A program made the position numbers and the translations under genes. DNA of 64,000 bases from Helicostylum pulchrum. Lineage: Eukaryota; Mucoromycota; Mucoromycetes; Mucorales; Mucoraceae. Shown in pieces: positions 31,690-41,963 of this stretch. The notes beneath the pieces are model-generated. The model had not been told where the DNA came from. It was given only the letters and a program-made list of their open reading frames with translations, and searched no databases. The stretch is from positions 868,001 to 932,000 of the forward strand of contig JAIXMO010000005.1 in assembly GCA_025677825.1 (NCBI GenBank), read 5' to 3'. Every line of letters starts with the position of its first letter. The stretch's first letter is position 1.

Positions 31690-34013
31690 GTGGATACTGG
31701 CTTTTAAAGTCTTGAGAACGACAGCAAACGGGTTCTTTCGACCGGTACAGTGATAGAAGACAAATTATATGAATTTGGCAAGCTTCAAATTGGAGACCAT
31801 CCTCCTCAGTCTTTAATCTTTGATATCAACGATTATGAACTGTATATCAAACATGGAACGTTCACGAGTGGAGAGATTGAGAAAATAATGCCTACCTATA
31901 CAAGTTATTTTAGTGGATCGACCAAATGGATATGTCACTAGAGTCAAGGAAGAGGACCTTTTACAAATACCAATTGATGTTGGAAGATTTGGAGAGAAGG
32001 TTCTCCCTATACTCGTGAAAGTATATCATCTGAAGCGATTGTTTAGAGACGCCAAAAAATTTCGACAGGAAACGCGTCTTGTGACATAAATTAAATACCA
32101 GTGTGTGAACAAAAAAGTAGGACTGATAAAATAGACCATTTTTTATTATTATCATATTTCCTTTTTTTTTACTTTTTTATCAATGAATTTTGTATACAAG
32201 TAAAGTATCTTTTCATATGTACACCTTTTCAAATGGAACTTTTTCTGGGATATGATGTTGTCGGTCCAAACGGATATGGTTCACGTCTTTTAATCGATCG
32301 CGTAACGAGAATACCGCCAAAAAATAAGTGTGGGGCATATCGTTGAGTTATCAAGGATATCAGACGCGTCTTGGTGGCCTACACAAAAATCAAAAAGGTC
32401 AATACCACTAAGGGTAGCGGTTTCAACGATTGACGGTGTCGAGCTATTCGACGATCAAGCGATATGATACCGATTGTTGAACCCATTTCAACGATATATA
32501 TTGTTGACCTGATCGATGTTCTCGAGTAAGTTGGTATTCAAAGTGAAAGATAATGAAACTAATTTTGTTTTAGTGGCTTTATTTAAAGGTGTAATCCACT
32601 TTCACAAAAAAAAAGGGGGGGGGGGGCTTTGACCATTAAATGCAAACAACGCAATATATGGCAAGACGACCCAGACTAAATGGTCTGAGGGTAGCATCAA
32701 TCATTTATTCAGAAATAAGAGCAGGTCTCAACATTCCAGATAGTGTGTTAACGGCACCTGTTAAAGAATTATGTGATGTAAAATGTCTGATTGATGATTA
32801 TTTTCAGAATCAAGTTGACCCTGTCGCAAATGATGCAAGATTTTTACATGACCTTATAACCGGTATACTCAAAGACATCAGTAAATAGGTTATTAAAGAA
32901 GCCTGGGAAAGAAGCCTCGACTACAATGGTAATGGTGAGCGGAAGACATATGCTTGTTAGTCAAGCTTTAATGTTGATAAATTATTGCAAGGAGATGAAG
33001 ATATTCTTAGAAAATATTCAAATCCGGAATATGTTTACCCTTGACTATGCAAAAGCTCTCAAGAGAAGAGGAGAAAATAACAGATAGCGGACACTAATTC
33101 AAATCTGGTCTGTAACAGCAAAATGCTCGCTTACATAGCCGCTGATTTTAGCTATCACGCAATAGACTCGAATTTCCAGAGAGATAAGGGCAAAAAAAAG
33201 TGCAACAGTAGAAGAAGAAGAGTTACCTGTTGGTCAACCAAGAGGACGACAATGCGAAGAGAGTGAGACAGGAGTCTCTTTCCGGGATTGAGGTATCTCA
33301 AGATACATCGATAACTCCTAGCCGTTGGACGATTGAGGATCTTAATTTTAAATCACACAAACCAGTGGAATATAATGGTAATAGAGAAACTAGCTAAAAT
33401 ATGAAATATGTAGCACCTTTTTGTTAATTCGGTTTTTTTTTCATGTTCTCGATAGATTCCAAGTATACTGGGATGTGCCATTAGATTGTTGTAACTCGTC
33501 AAAATGAGGATACAGCATCGCCAAACCTCATATGCTAAGTTTGTCGAGATCGGTGGTTTGGAGCTTGGGGCCATCGAAGTGAAGCCATTTCATACATCTG
33601 CAGTTGATATCGATAATAATATTATACGACTTGGAGAAATTACGAAGAGAATGCTGCATGTCAGAGTTATGAAAGCCAAATCGTCAAAAGAGTTTGTCAA
33701 TTTTGGAGTGATGGTATACGGTTCAGTTATTAAATTCTACACTCATCAGTATCATCTACCATCATCATCAACACCGTCACCATCAGTACCATCATATACA
33801 TTTGAGTTGATTCAAAGATGTACTTTACCAACTTTGCCAAATACGTACACTCACATGATGTTGTCATTGGAATATTTAATTTTCTACAAGAAATTGATGG
33901 AGCGTAGTCTTGCACAAGATAACGATATTGATAAACCATACCTTTATAGTCATATCGGTAGTGGATTTTCACCCACGGTTACATTGTTGAATTTGGATAC
34001 AAAGCCTAAATAA
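31690..34013 (+). pseudogene. degenerate multi-exon gene of a lineage-specific family, PD-(D/E)XK-like end
   Basis: Four conserved-looking pieces lie in order but are broken by stops and frame changes. 31750-31938 gives KLYEFGKLQIG, SLIFDINDYELYIKHG and SGEIEKIMP. 32233-32527 gives FLGYDVVGPNGYGSRLLIDR with in-frame stops. 32640-32888 gives VLTAPVKELCDVKCLIDDYF and DARFLHDLITGILKDI. 33504-34013 is a 169-codon open frame with FVEIGGLELGAIEVKPFH, LGEITKRMLHVRVM, GVMVYGSVIKFYTHQYHL and FELIQRCTLPTLPNTY. The last piece, with a Gx(I/V)E(V/I)KP motif and a downstream Fxxx.Y.H/Y..Y pattern, resembles uncharacterised proteins that I associate with Mucoromycotina genomes. The ELGAIEVK core could be the ExK of a PD-(D/E)XK fold. 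The piece at 33504-34013 may still be translated. Confidence 0.5.
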
Positions 34014-36958
34014 AAGCCTTTTGTATCTGTTGCCGGCCGTACATAATAAAAAAATATATTTTACTGACATTATTGGTAAAAATAAAAACACAATGTACTT
34101 TTATTAGTTACTGCTATAAATCTTGATATCCGAAAGTGGGATTAGCACCCCCCTCAACTTTTTTTCTTTTACAATAAAGAATATATAAATACTTGAGCAA
34201 TAATTTTTGGTTTCCACTCCTCCGTTAGTTTTATTTTGCGCTTAAATATACACGCAAAAAAAAAAAAAACTTCAATAAAATTAAGCACTTTGAGGAGAAC
34301 ACTTTTTAGGTATATAGAAACTGTCATTTTGTGGGGTTCTTTTATTAGTGCGACTTTTTTTTTTTTTTGACTTTTTGAATGTTTTCCGCCACCTAGTTCG
34401 ATACGTTTCTAACGGGAGGGGGGATTACTGCCACTGTATATACACTACGGGCGTATCCTTTTTGAGTACTTTCCTTGCTTTTTTTTTTTAGGGTTGTGGT
34501 AACGCGCAAGCTTGTTTTTTTTACAAGGATTGATATGATTTTTTTTTACTGCGCAAGAGATCAATATCTTGCAAGAAAACCAAAGATTTTTTAGGCATAG
34601 TACATCTTTTTTTTTAATAGGTGGATTGTGGCGTCATTTTTTTTTTCTTTGCCGCTGGTTTCAGGTACACTTTTTAATCATTTAGATTGATCTATTATTT
34701 GGTTACTTGAACAAAAAGTACAAAGTCAAAAAAGTTCTTTTTTTAATCGGACACAATAACTGCGGAGAGGACAGTTGAACATTGCGCCTTAACCTTAAAT
34801 ATCCAAAAAGAAAAATGGGCGTAGAAGACGTGTTTCTTAAATAACAAATACAATGCTTTGATAAATGATCAATTACGGGATAAAAAATATCTTCTGATGG
34901 GCTATCGGTTTTTTCTTTCGTAAGGAAGGTTAATGCAGAAAAAGAGCCTTATGAAACTTTTTGTTTTTAAGACTGGGGACCAAGATAATTTTTTAAAAAA
35001 AAGGCGCGAAAATCCAGTAGTACAAAAAAGATTAACTTTGGGTGGTACAGGTAATAAATGTTGGATTTTATGGACTTTTCTTTTTCTTGTGATTCAGCTA
35101 ATTCCGGTAACACTTTTTTTAACACACACACTGTCTAACGATGACAGCGGTTAGTCATTTCTATTATTATCTCACCAAAGAGTCTCAAGGTTTATTGTTT
35201 CGTATATAGCGGCTGAAAAAAAGGCTTTTTACCATTTGTGGTGTAGCACGTTACTTGTTTCATTTGAATTATTTATGTTTGTAATTGCAACAACAAAAAA
35301 ACCCCATCTCTTGGGCTAGTTAATAAAACTGAGCATGTAAAGTCTTTTTTGAAGTTGGAACGACAACAGTAGTATGATGATAGATAGTCATGAGGTCCAA
35401 GTAAAATTTGATTATGTATGGTCTGTTTATAACGTTACTATTCTAGTTTTGACGTTTTTAATTCATATTTGTAGGGAGGTTAAAAATATTTCTAAAACCA
35501 GTAATTGGTTTTTATCACAACATAAAAGCTGTTACTGTCAATTTTTGTTAGAAACAAGGGGAGGAGGGCAAAACCAAAAAAATATATTCATGCAATTTTT
35601 TATGTTAATTGTAAATTGACAAAGTATATTTTCTCCTGGTATTTACATACGTTATATATATAAATCATGTCGACATTTGTTACGATCTAATCGAAACAAG
35701 AAACGGGGGGGGGGGGGAGGTGCCTGTAGTACCAGATCCTGTTCATATAATCGAGCATCACGTTTCTTCTTCCTGTCGCATTCCAGTTCTGACCCTACAT
35801 GCAATCTCTCTTTCTGAATTATACAGGTATAAATGTTTGACATGCTACACATTATAGGGTGATTTCTCCCACACACACATACACGCTTCTCTCCTTTTTT
35901 TTTCAAATAGAATCGTGGAATCTAATAATAAATCGAACGGATGTGACGTTACAGTGAAAGAAATATAGCACAAAAACTTTATAATACACAACAGGTACAG
36001 TTTATTATTATTGGCCGAGAATATAAAGTCAGGTATGAACAGCGACACTACGTAATAAAATGATTATACAGAAAAAATCAAACTAGGAGTTGTATAAGAT
36101 CAGCTACCGAAAAAAAAGTTAAAAAGAGTTTAGTTAAAAAAATGTATGTGCTCACGAGATCTGCAAGCGGGGTGTCTTTTTTTTTCCTATTTAATTATAC
36201 CAAGTATTTTTATATCAACTATATAGTTTAACAAAAATTAAAGCGGGGGGCATTAAAAGAGATGTGTGTTTTTTTTTTGGTTTTCGTGATAAATAGTAAT
36301 ACAAAAGGTAAAATGGGTTAAATGACATTCAGCAAATAAAGTAAAAAAAAAACCTTATCTAAAAATAAATATCGTTGTGCTCCTATTAAAACTATATACA
36401 CTTATATGCATTAAGGTTTAAAATCCTTTTTTTTTTCACCAGCCACTATCGCATACAAAAGATTGTTATTTTCATGAAGAGAAAGATGATGAGTATACAA
36501 GACGTTTTACAGATCTCCTTATTAAGAAAGTATGAAAGAGGTATTTGTATAGTTTTGTGAAACTGAATAAAACTTCTAATTGTTATTTGGCCCAGCCACC
36601 TATTTTTTTTTTTCTGGAAACATATTAAAAATGAATTGAATATTAGGGTGGACATGTTGGATTTACAATTGTATTGATATATAAATAGCAATGGTAACAA
36701 TAGTAAAATAAACAAATAAAACGCGTTCAAAAAGTATTTTGTGCCATTATGGTGATTTGCTACTATAGTAAAATGCATTAAAAAAATGAAGGTCACTTGC
36801 TTAGCAAACAACTCCACAAGTGTAACTTGAATAATTCTAAAAATATCTACGCACACAAAAAAAAATATATATATATAAAAGGATTAAATTTTGTTTCTCT
36901 TTCTATTTCTTATTCTTTTTTGTATATATACATATTTCACATCTTTTTTTAACATACA
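34014..36958. other. long intergenic region, right direct repeat then nothing recognised
   Basis: After the direct-repeat copy at 34058-34345 there are about 2.6 kb of AT-rich sequence. It contains a G13 run near 35706-35717 and several small open frames (for example 34933-35154, 35374-35619, minus 36446-36856) that are rich in Phe/Ile/Lys and carry no motif. The last 100 bases hold TATATATA and a pyrimidine-rich leader for the zinc-finger gene. Confidence 0.5.
34058..34345 (+). repeat. right copy of a diverged direct repeat, uninterrupted
   Basis: Matches the two left blocks (29740-29910 and 30395-30530) consecutively and in the same orientation. The pair brackets about 3.5 kb of degenerate coding sequence. 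Confidence 0.6.
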
Positions 36959-38195
36959 ATGCAACAAGATAATTTATACGCGTGGACACCTAACTCAGAC
37001 ATGTATAGTCAAGTAGGACCAATGGATGAAGATCTTGAACTCTTTAGTGGGTTATCATATTTACCCGAAGGAGGTTTCGTTCCTTTGGTTGCTCCATTGA
37101 TCTCTCCTCCTTCCGATATCTCTGAAGCTATATCACGTATGAACATGAACGATGGCAAGCAAAGACCTTCTATTAGCTCCAATTTAAGTCTAGAGATCAC
37201 TCCCGGTATCTCCATCACTGAAGCAACTCCTCTTACTAATAAAGCACCCGGTTTAGCTTTGGTAGATGATTTTCTTAATGAACATTTTGATGCCTTGAAT
37301 CCAGAACAAGAAGAAGAACATTATAACCAACAGTATACTAGCCAACAGTATACTAACCAAACTAACCAACAACAACACTATCATCAACTTCAACAACAGC
37401 AAATATATCAGCAACAGCAACAACAAATACAACAACAACAGCATGAATCGTTCACTCGGTTAATGGATACTTCTTATGTAGACAGCCTTTTAATAGCAGA
37501 ACCAGGACAGACCGATTGGCTTAGTTGGACACCTGTAATGGGATCACCTGCTTCCAACTACAGTGGTACTTCATTCGATGACCAAACATCGATTTATTCT
37601 ACATCGCCCGAACCACCTTCCTACTTTCAACAATCCATGACGTTTGAAGATTTGGTTGAAGTCAATCATTACCCATCGCCTTCTCGATCGGATATCAATA
37701 ATACGCTGACGGTTAGAAAGCCAAATAGATCACGTAGAGTGTCTGAACCACCCAAGCCGACGATTGTACAAGAACAATTGGGCATGTCAAGTGATAGATC
37801 GGTGCGTAGAACAAATAGTGATAAAAGAGCTAGGTCGAATTCAAATGCTTCTGGAAACCATCATTGTCTTTCTCCTGGGTGTGGAAAGTCTTTTACACGT
37901 CCTTATAACCTTACATCTCATATGCGTAAGTTAATAGTACTATATATATAAAAAGTGATTTGTATATTCATGTAAAATGTTTTTTTTAGGTACCCATACT
38001 TCTGATCGTCCTTTTGCATGTTCTCAATGCGGTAGAAAATTCGCTCGTCAGCATGATCGTAATAGACACGAAAAACTGCACTGGGGAATCAAGCCTTATG
38101 CTTGCAGCAACTGCAAGAAGCCATTTGCAAGAATGGACGCTTTGAACCGTCATTTGCGTGTAGAAAATGGATGTAGTAGTAATCCTTCTTTATAA
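36959..38195 (+). CDS. C2H2 zinc-finger transcription factor, Crz1-like
   Basis: Two exons, 36959-37925 and 37990-38195, encode about 390 residues. Three C-terminal fingers are visible. The first is CLSPGCGKSFTRPYNLTSHMR and its second half is completed across the intron as THTSDRPF. The second is CSQCGRKFARQHDRNRHEKLH, followed by GIKPYACSNCKKPFARMDALNRHLR. The sequences FTRPYNL.SH.RTHT and FARQHDR.RHE.LH are diagnostic of Crz1-type factors, which move to the nucleus when calcineurin dephosphorylates them. The N-terminal part is disordered with a polyglutamine tract (about residues 135-160). It contains PGISIT at residues 82-87, an exact match to the calcineurin docking pattern PxIxIT. A serine-rich region with RSRRVSEPP and RRTNSDKRARS precedes the fingers. 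An AATAAA-like signal follows at about 38227. Confidence 0.9.
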
Positions 38196-38340
38196 ATATA
38201 TATATACCTATACCCTTATTGTACATAATAAAACGCCGTTACACACTCATTGTTTCTATGCCCAAATAAAGGCACCGAGAAAATTCAAATCAAATATGGT
38301 AAGTTTTTTATTTTAGAAGCTTGTGAAAATTTTGGGGGGA

Positions 38341-39403
38341 TCATGCTTCAATGATTGCGTTTATCAAAATTCTGCATTCGTTTAATAAGTTTGGGTTATT
38401 GTATAAAGTTGGTACCTAAAAAAAAAAAAAAAAAAACTATAATTAGACTTTGTTTGCAAGTGTTGTATATATGTGTACTTTTACGTTTGTTTCGTTGAGT
38501 TGAGTTAATATAGAGATCAAGATTTCCTTTTCTTTATCTATTATAGAAATTCGTTATTTTAGATTTTGGTACCTTGTAAAAAAAAAAATCTCTCTCTCTC
38601 TCCCCTTTTTGACCGTACCTAAATCACCAGCAGAAGTTTCTCCTTTTGTGATGATATCTATTCGGCCCATACATGCTGTTATCTGCTTACACAGATTATC
38701 TAATTTATTCTGGTCTCTCTCTTCGGTGTCTAATTCCTTTAACTCCTTTTCAAGTCCTGCTAATTCGTTCTATCACACACACACACACAAAAAATTGGGA
38801 TACGGTTTTTTTGCACTTTTTTTGTATACGTACCTCGGCTATGTGTTTTGATTTCTTATACTCTTGTTCCATTTCGTGTGTCATGTGCTGGTACTGAAGG
38901 ATCTTGGCGTACGGTGCTACAGAGTCGAAACTATCGTCGTCTCTTGTAGATGATACAGATGATATCTCGGATGGTGTTGGGCTGGATCCCTAATACATTT
39001 ATTAAAAAAAAAGGTCACAACGGGTGGGAATTCTTTGTGTGTGTACTTACTCTGTTGGTGGGAGAAGAATTAAGTCTTCGTAGTTTATTTAAGCGGCAAT
39101 TGGTATTTGTAGACCCACTCATAGAAGACCTTTTGAGACTAGATACGGTTGATCGAGAGTAACTCGGTAAGATTGTAGTGGAACGTCGGGTCTTTGTCCT
39201 TTCTTTTTTTTTTTTTTTTGTGAACAATGAGAAAACTATACAACAACAAAAACTGTTTTTTTTTTACCTTTAGAAAAACTTTTTTGTATGTGTAAGTCTA
39301 TCTGTTTGTTTAAGAATAAGGGTGTGTACATTTACCTGCTTTCTAATCTTTCAATAGCGTCAGCTCGTTCACGTACTGTCTTGTCGCTCCTGCTTTCGTC
39401 CAT
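38341..39403 (-). CDS. small coiled-coil protein, unknown
   Basis: Six exons on the minus strand, 39336-39403, 39051-39198, 38834-38989, 38619-38769, 38485-38537 and 38341-38415, join in phase to about 216 residues. The N-terminal third is basic and Ser/Thr-rich (RTKTRRSTTILPSYSRST, KRSSMSGS). The rest is helical: APYAKILQYQHMTHEMEQEY, then NELAGLEKELKELDTEERD, NKLDNLCKQITACMGRIDI, and a conserved-looking tail NVPTLYNNPNLLNECRILIN. No family was recognised. It converges on the Crz1-like gene, with only 145 bases between the stop codons. Exon assignment rests on splice signals and continuous phase. Confidence 0.7.
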
Positions 39404-39780
39404 GTTTTTTTTATAGAAGAAAAAAAGTGTGTGTTTGCAGGATGAAGAGGGTGGGTTTGCTTTAAATCGTGACGGTGGAGTGACTGCAATAGAAAAAAAA
39501 ATAGGTACGAGAAAAAATGACACCTTTCAAAAAAAAAAAGAAGTATGATATTACAGATAACAAGAATAAACATTATCTTTACTTTGTACCATTGTATACA
39601 AGTAAGGAATTGACATAACAAACTTCATGCCGTTTTTTCTAGTTAAAGGTCGCTTTTTTTTATAAACCCTTTTTGATGTATTTAAAAGTCCCCTTTCTGG
39701 GTTGATTTAGCTACACCCTAGCTATTTTTTACTCCCCTAGTTTTTTTATTTTTTTTTCTGTTACACTTTTTTTTTTGAAA
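39404..39780. other. short divergent promoter between the coiled-coil and PPR genes
   Basis: Separates two divergently transcribed genes. AT-rich with T runs just before the PPR start codon. No other feature was found. Confidence 0.5.
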
Positions 39781-41500
39781 ATGAATAGACTTGTACTTGC
39801 TAAAGTTCTTACAAGCCCTTTGAGACAAGGAGGAAAGCAATGGACTTCTAGTAAGTTTTTTTTTTTTACTCTTACAAGAAACAAACCAAATAACAATTTT
39901 TTTTTGTTGTTGTAGAGGTTCGCTTTAATTCAACAGTAGCAGCCAGTGAATCAACTACTGTCGAAAAACCTGTAAAGAAAATGGTAACATACATGCACCC
40001 AACCGCACCACTTTCCAGCTTCAACGCAGCTTTAAGCTCGCAACTTCGTAGCCGTGGGTCACCTAAACGAGACTTGGAAAACGTACTTAAAATCGTAGAA
40101 GAAATTAAACGCCAAAACCTTCGTTTGGACTTGAACTCGTATAATGCGCTTTTAACTGCCTACTGTCGTGCAAAGGACACCCGATCCGTAATGAGTACTT
40201 TTGATGAAATGAAGAAAGATAATATTGAACCAACCCAAGATACTTTTAACATTCTCCTTGAGGTAAGAACAAAACAATTTTTAAATTTTCGGACAAAGAT
40301 AAACTGACTGTTTGTTAATAGTCATTTATGGGATTAAATGATGTTGCAGGACAAACTCGAGTTAGAAATGAAATGAAGGAAAAGAAAATTCCGTTCACAA
40401 GTCAATCGTATTACTACATTTTGCATTGTTTATGCAGAGCCGACCAGCTCGAGTACGCATTGGATACATTAGACGAGATGAAGAAGACTAACGTGCAACC
40501 CAACTTGCACAGCTACGCCATTATGATTGGCGGCTGTCTTCGCTTATCCGACGCCGCCACTGCGTTTGATCTTTTAAAGGAAGCCGAGAGCTCAGGGTTA
40601 GCGGTTGAGAGCCAACCCCGTGTGTACATGGACGTCATGCGTGTCGGCGCCACCAACGACAGCCTGGACATTGTCAACTACTGCTGGGACAAAGCCGTCA
40701 GCAAATACAGTATGCGACCTGACGAAGGTACGTGTTTAAACGTGCTTCGCGTTGCAGCCAAGTTGGGCGACACCAAGTTAGCTACAGATGTCATCCGTCA
40801 ATTGAGTACCAGTGGATATCCCTATAAAGAACACTACTTCACTCCCTTGATGGAGGCGTTTACGGTCAAGAACGATTTAAAGAATGCGTTTAACGTGTTG
40901 GATATTATGCGTGTGTCTGGTATCCCTCCCTCTATGCGTGCCACGTTGCCTATTCGCAAGCATTTGGATAGAGATGTAGAGGCAATTGATCAAGCATACT
41001 ATTTGTTGGAGGAGATGAAGAAGGAAGGCAAGACCGTGGATATCTCTGCGTTCAATGTGGTGGTTGGCGCGTGTGCGGATGCCAAGGATATTGAGCGTAC
41101 GATCGCTACGTACCGTGAGGCAAGTAATTTAGGTGTGGTGCCTAATGTAGATACGTACAATGCTGTTTTAGAAGCGTGTATTCAGACACGTATGAAGGAT
41201 ATGGGCGTGGTGGTTGTGGACGAGATGAAGAAGGCAGGGATCAACCCAAACTTGGGCACGTATAACAAGATGATCGCGCTCGCTTGTACGCAAAGAAATT
41301 ATGAAGATGCGTTTACGTATCTCGAGGAAATGAAGAGTTATGATATTGTACCCCCTGAGAGCTGTTATGCAAAGTTGGCTAAGAAGTTGGCCTATGAGAA
41401 GGATCCTAGGTTCCATATGGTGTTGGAGGAAATGGAGACATTTGGGTATACGGTAACTCCTAGAATTAGACGTATGTGGAATACTGAATCAACATATTAG
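39781..41500 (+). CDS. mitochondrial pentatricopeptide-repeat (PPR) protein
   Basis: Three exons, 39781-39850, 39916-40262 and 40322-41500, encode about 531 residues. The N-terminus (MNRLVLAKVLTSPLRQGG, then KVRFNST) is basic, lacks acids and looks like a mitochondrial presequence. PPR helices follow along the whole protein. Clear examples are NSYNALLTAYCRAKDTRSVMS, HSYAIMIGGCLRLSDAATAFD, DTYNAVLEACIQTRMKDMGVV and GTYNKMIALACTQRNYEDAF, each ending with a DEMKK.. or EEMK.. second helix. PPR proteins bind organellar RNA and help stabilise, process or translate mitochondrial transcripts. The fungal set diverges fast, so no orthologue name is offered. Exon phases agree. Confidence 0.9.
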
Positions 41501-41963
41501 AAATTTATATATATATTTAAATAAAAACATTTATAAAAAAATAAATATTAGAAAAAAAAAAAAGGTTTTACTAAATCAGTGTACAGTGTTTGTTTTATAA
41601 AAAAAAAAAAATTATGACGCTAGCAAAAACTCTAAATAAAGGCAAAAAAGATCATGAGATGTTTGTTTTTGATGACTGGATTATACGTTTCAAGAGGGTA
41701 ACAGATGTGTTTTATTGATTTTTTGATAGTTTTTTTATTATATACTGATGATAAAATGATAAAAAAAAAGGTATAGCGTTATACTTTCTTTTTTTTTTGT
41801 GGTTTTTTTTTGGTTTTTAAAAGATGAGAGTTAAGAAGTAAAAAAAAAATGATGTTAAAAAGAAAGAAAAAACTATACAAGGAAGAAAAATAATGCAATA
41901 ATAAAAAATGTGTACAAAAGAGAAGAAAATAAACTTTTTTTTTTTTTTTTTTTTGGTTTGAGC
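41501..41963. other. convergent spacer between the PPR and Ste12 genes
   Basis: 3' flanks of two convergent genes, with poly-A and poly-T tracts including a T20 run at about 41937-41954. No gene was found. Confidence 0.6.

Noticed and set aside
29740..34345. Classical LTR retrotransposon
   Set aside because: Direct repeats are present, but no reverse transcriptase, integrase, primer-binding site or TG..CA ends were found, so only a neutral description is given.
36446..36856. 136-codon minus-strand open frame with hydrophobic stretches
   Set aside because: Phe/Ile/Leu-rich composition expected from AT-rich DNA, with no conserved motif and no splice context.
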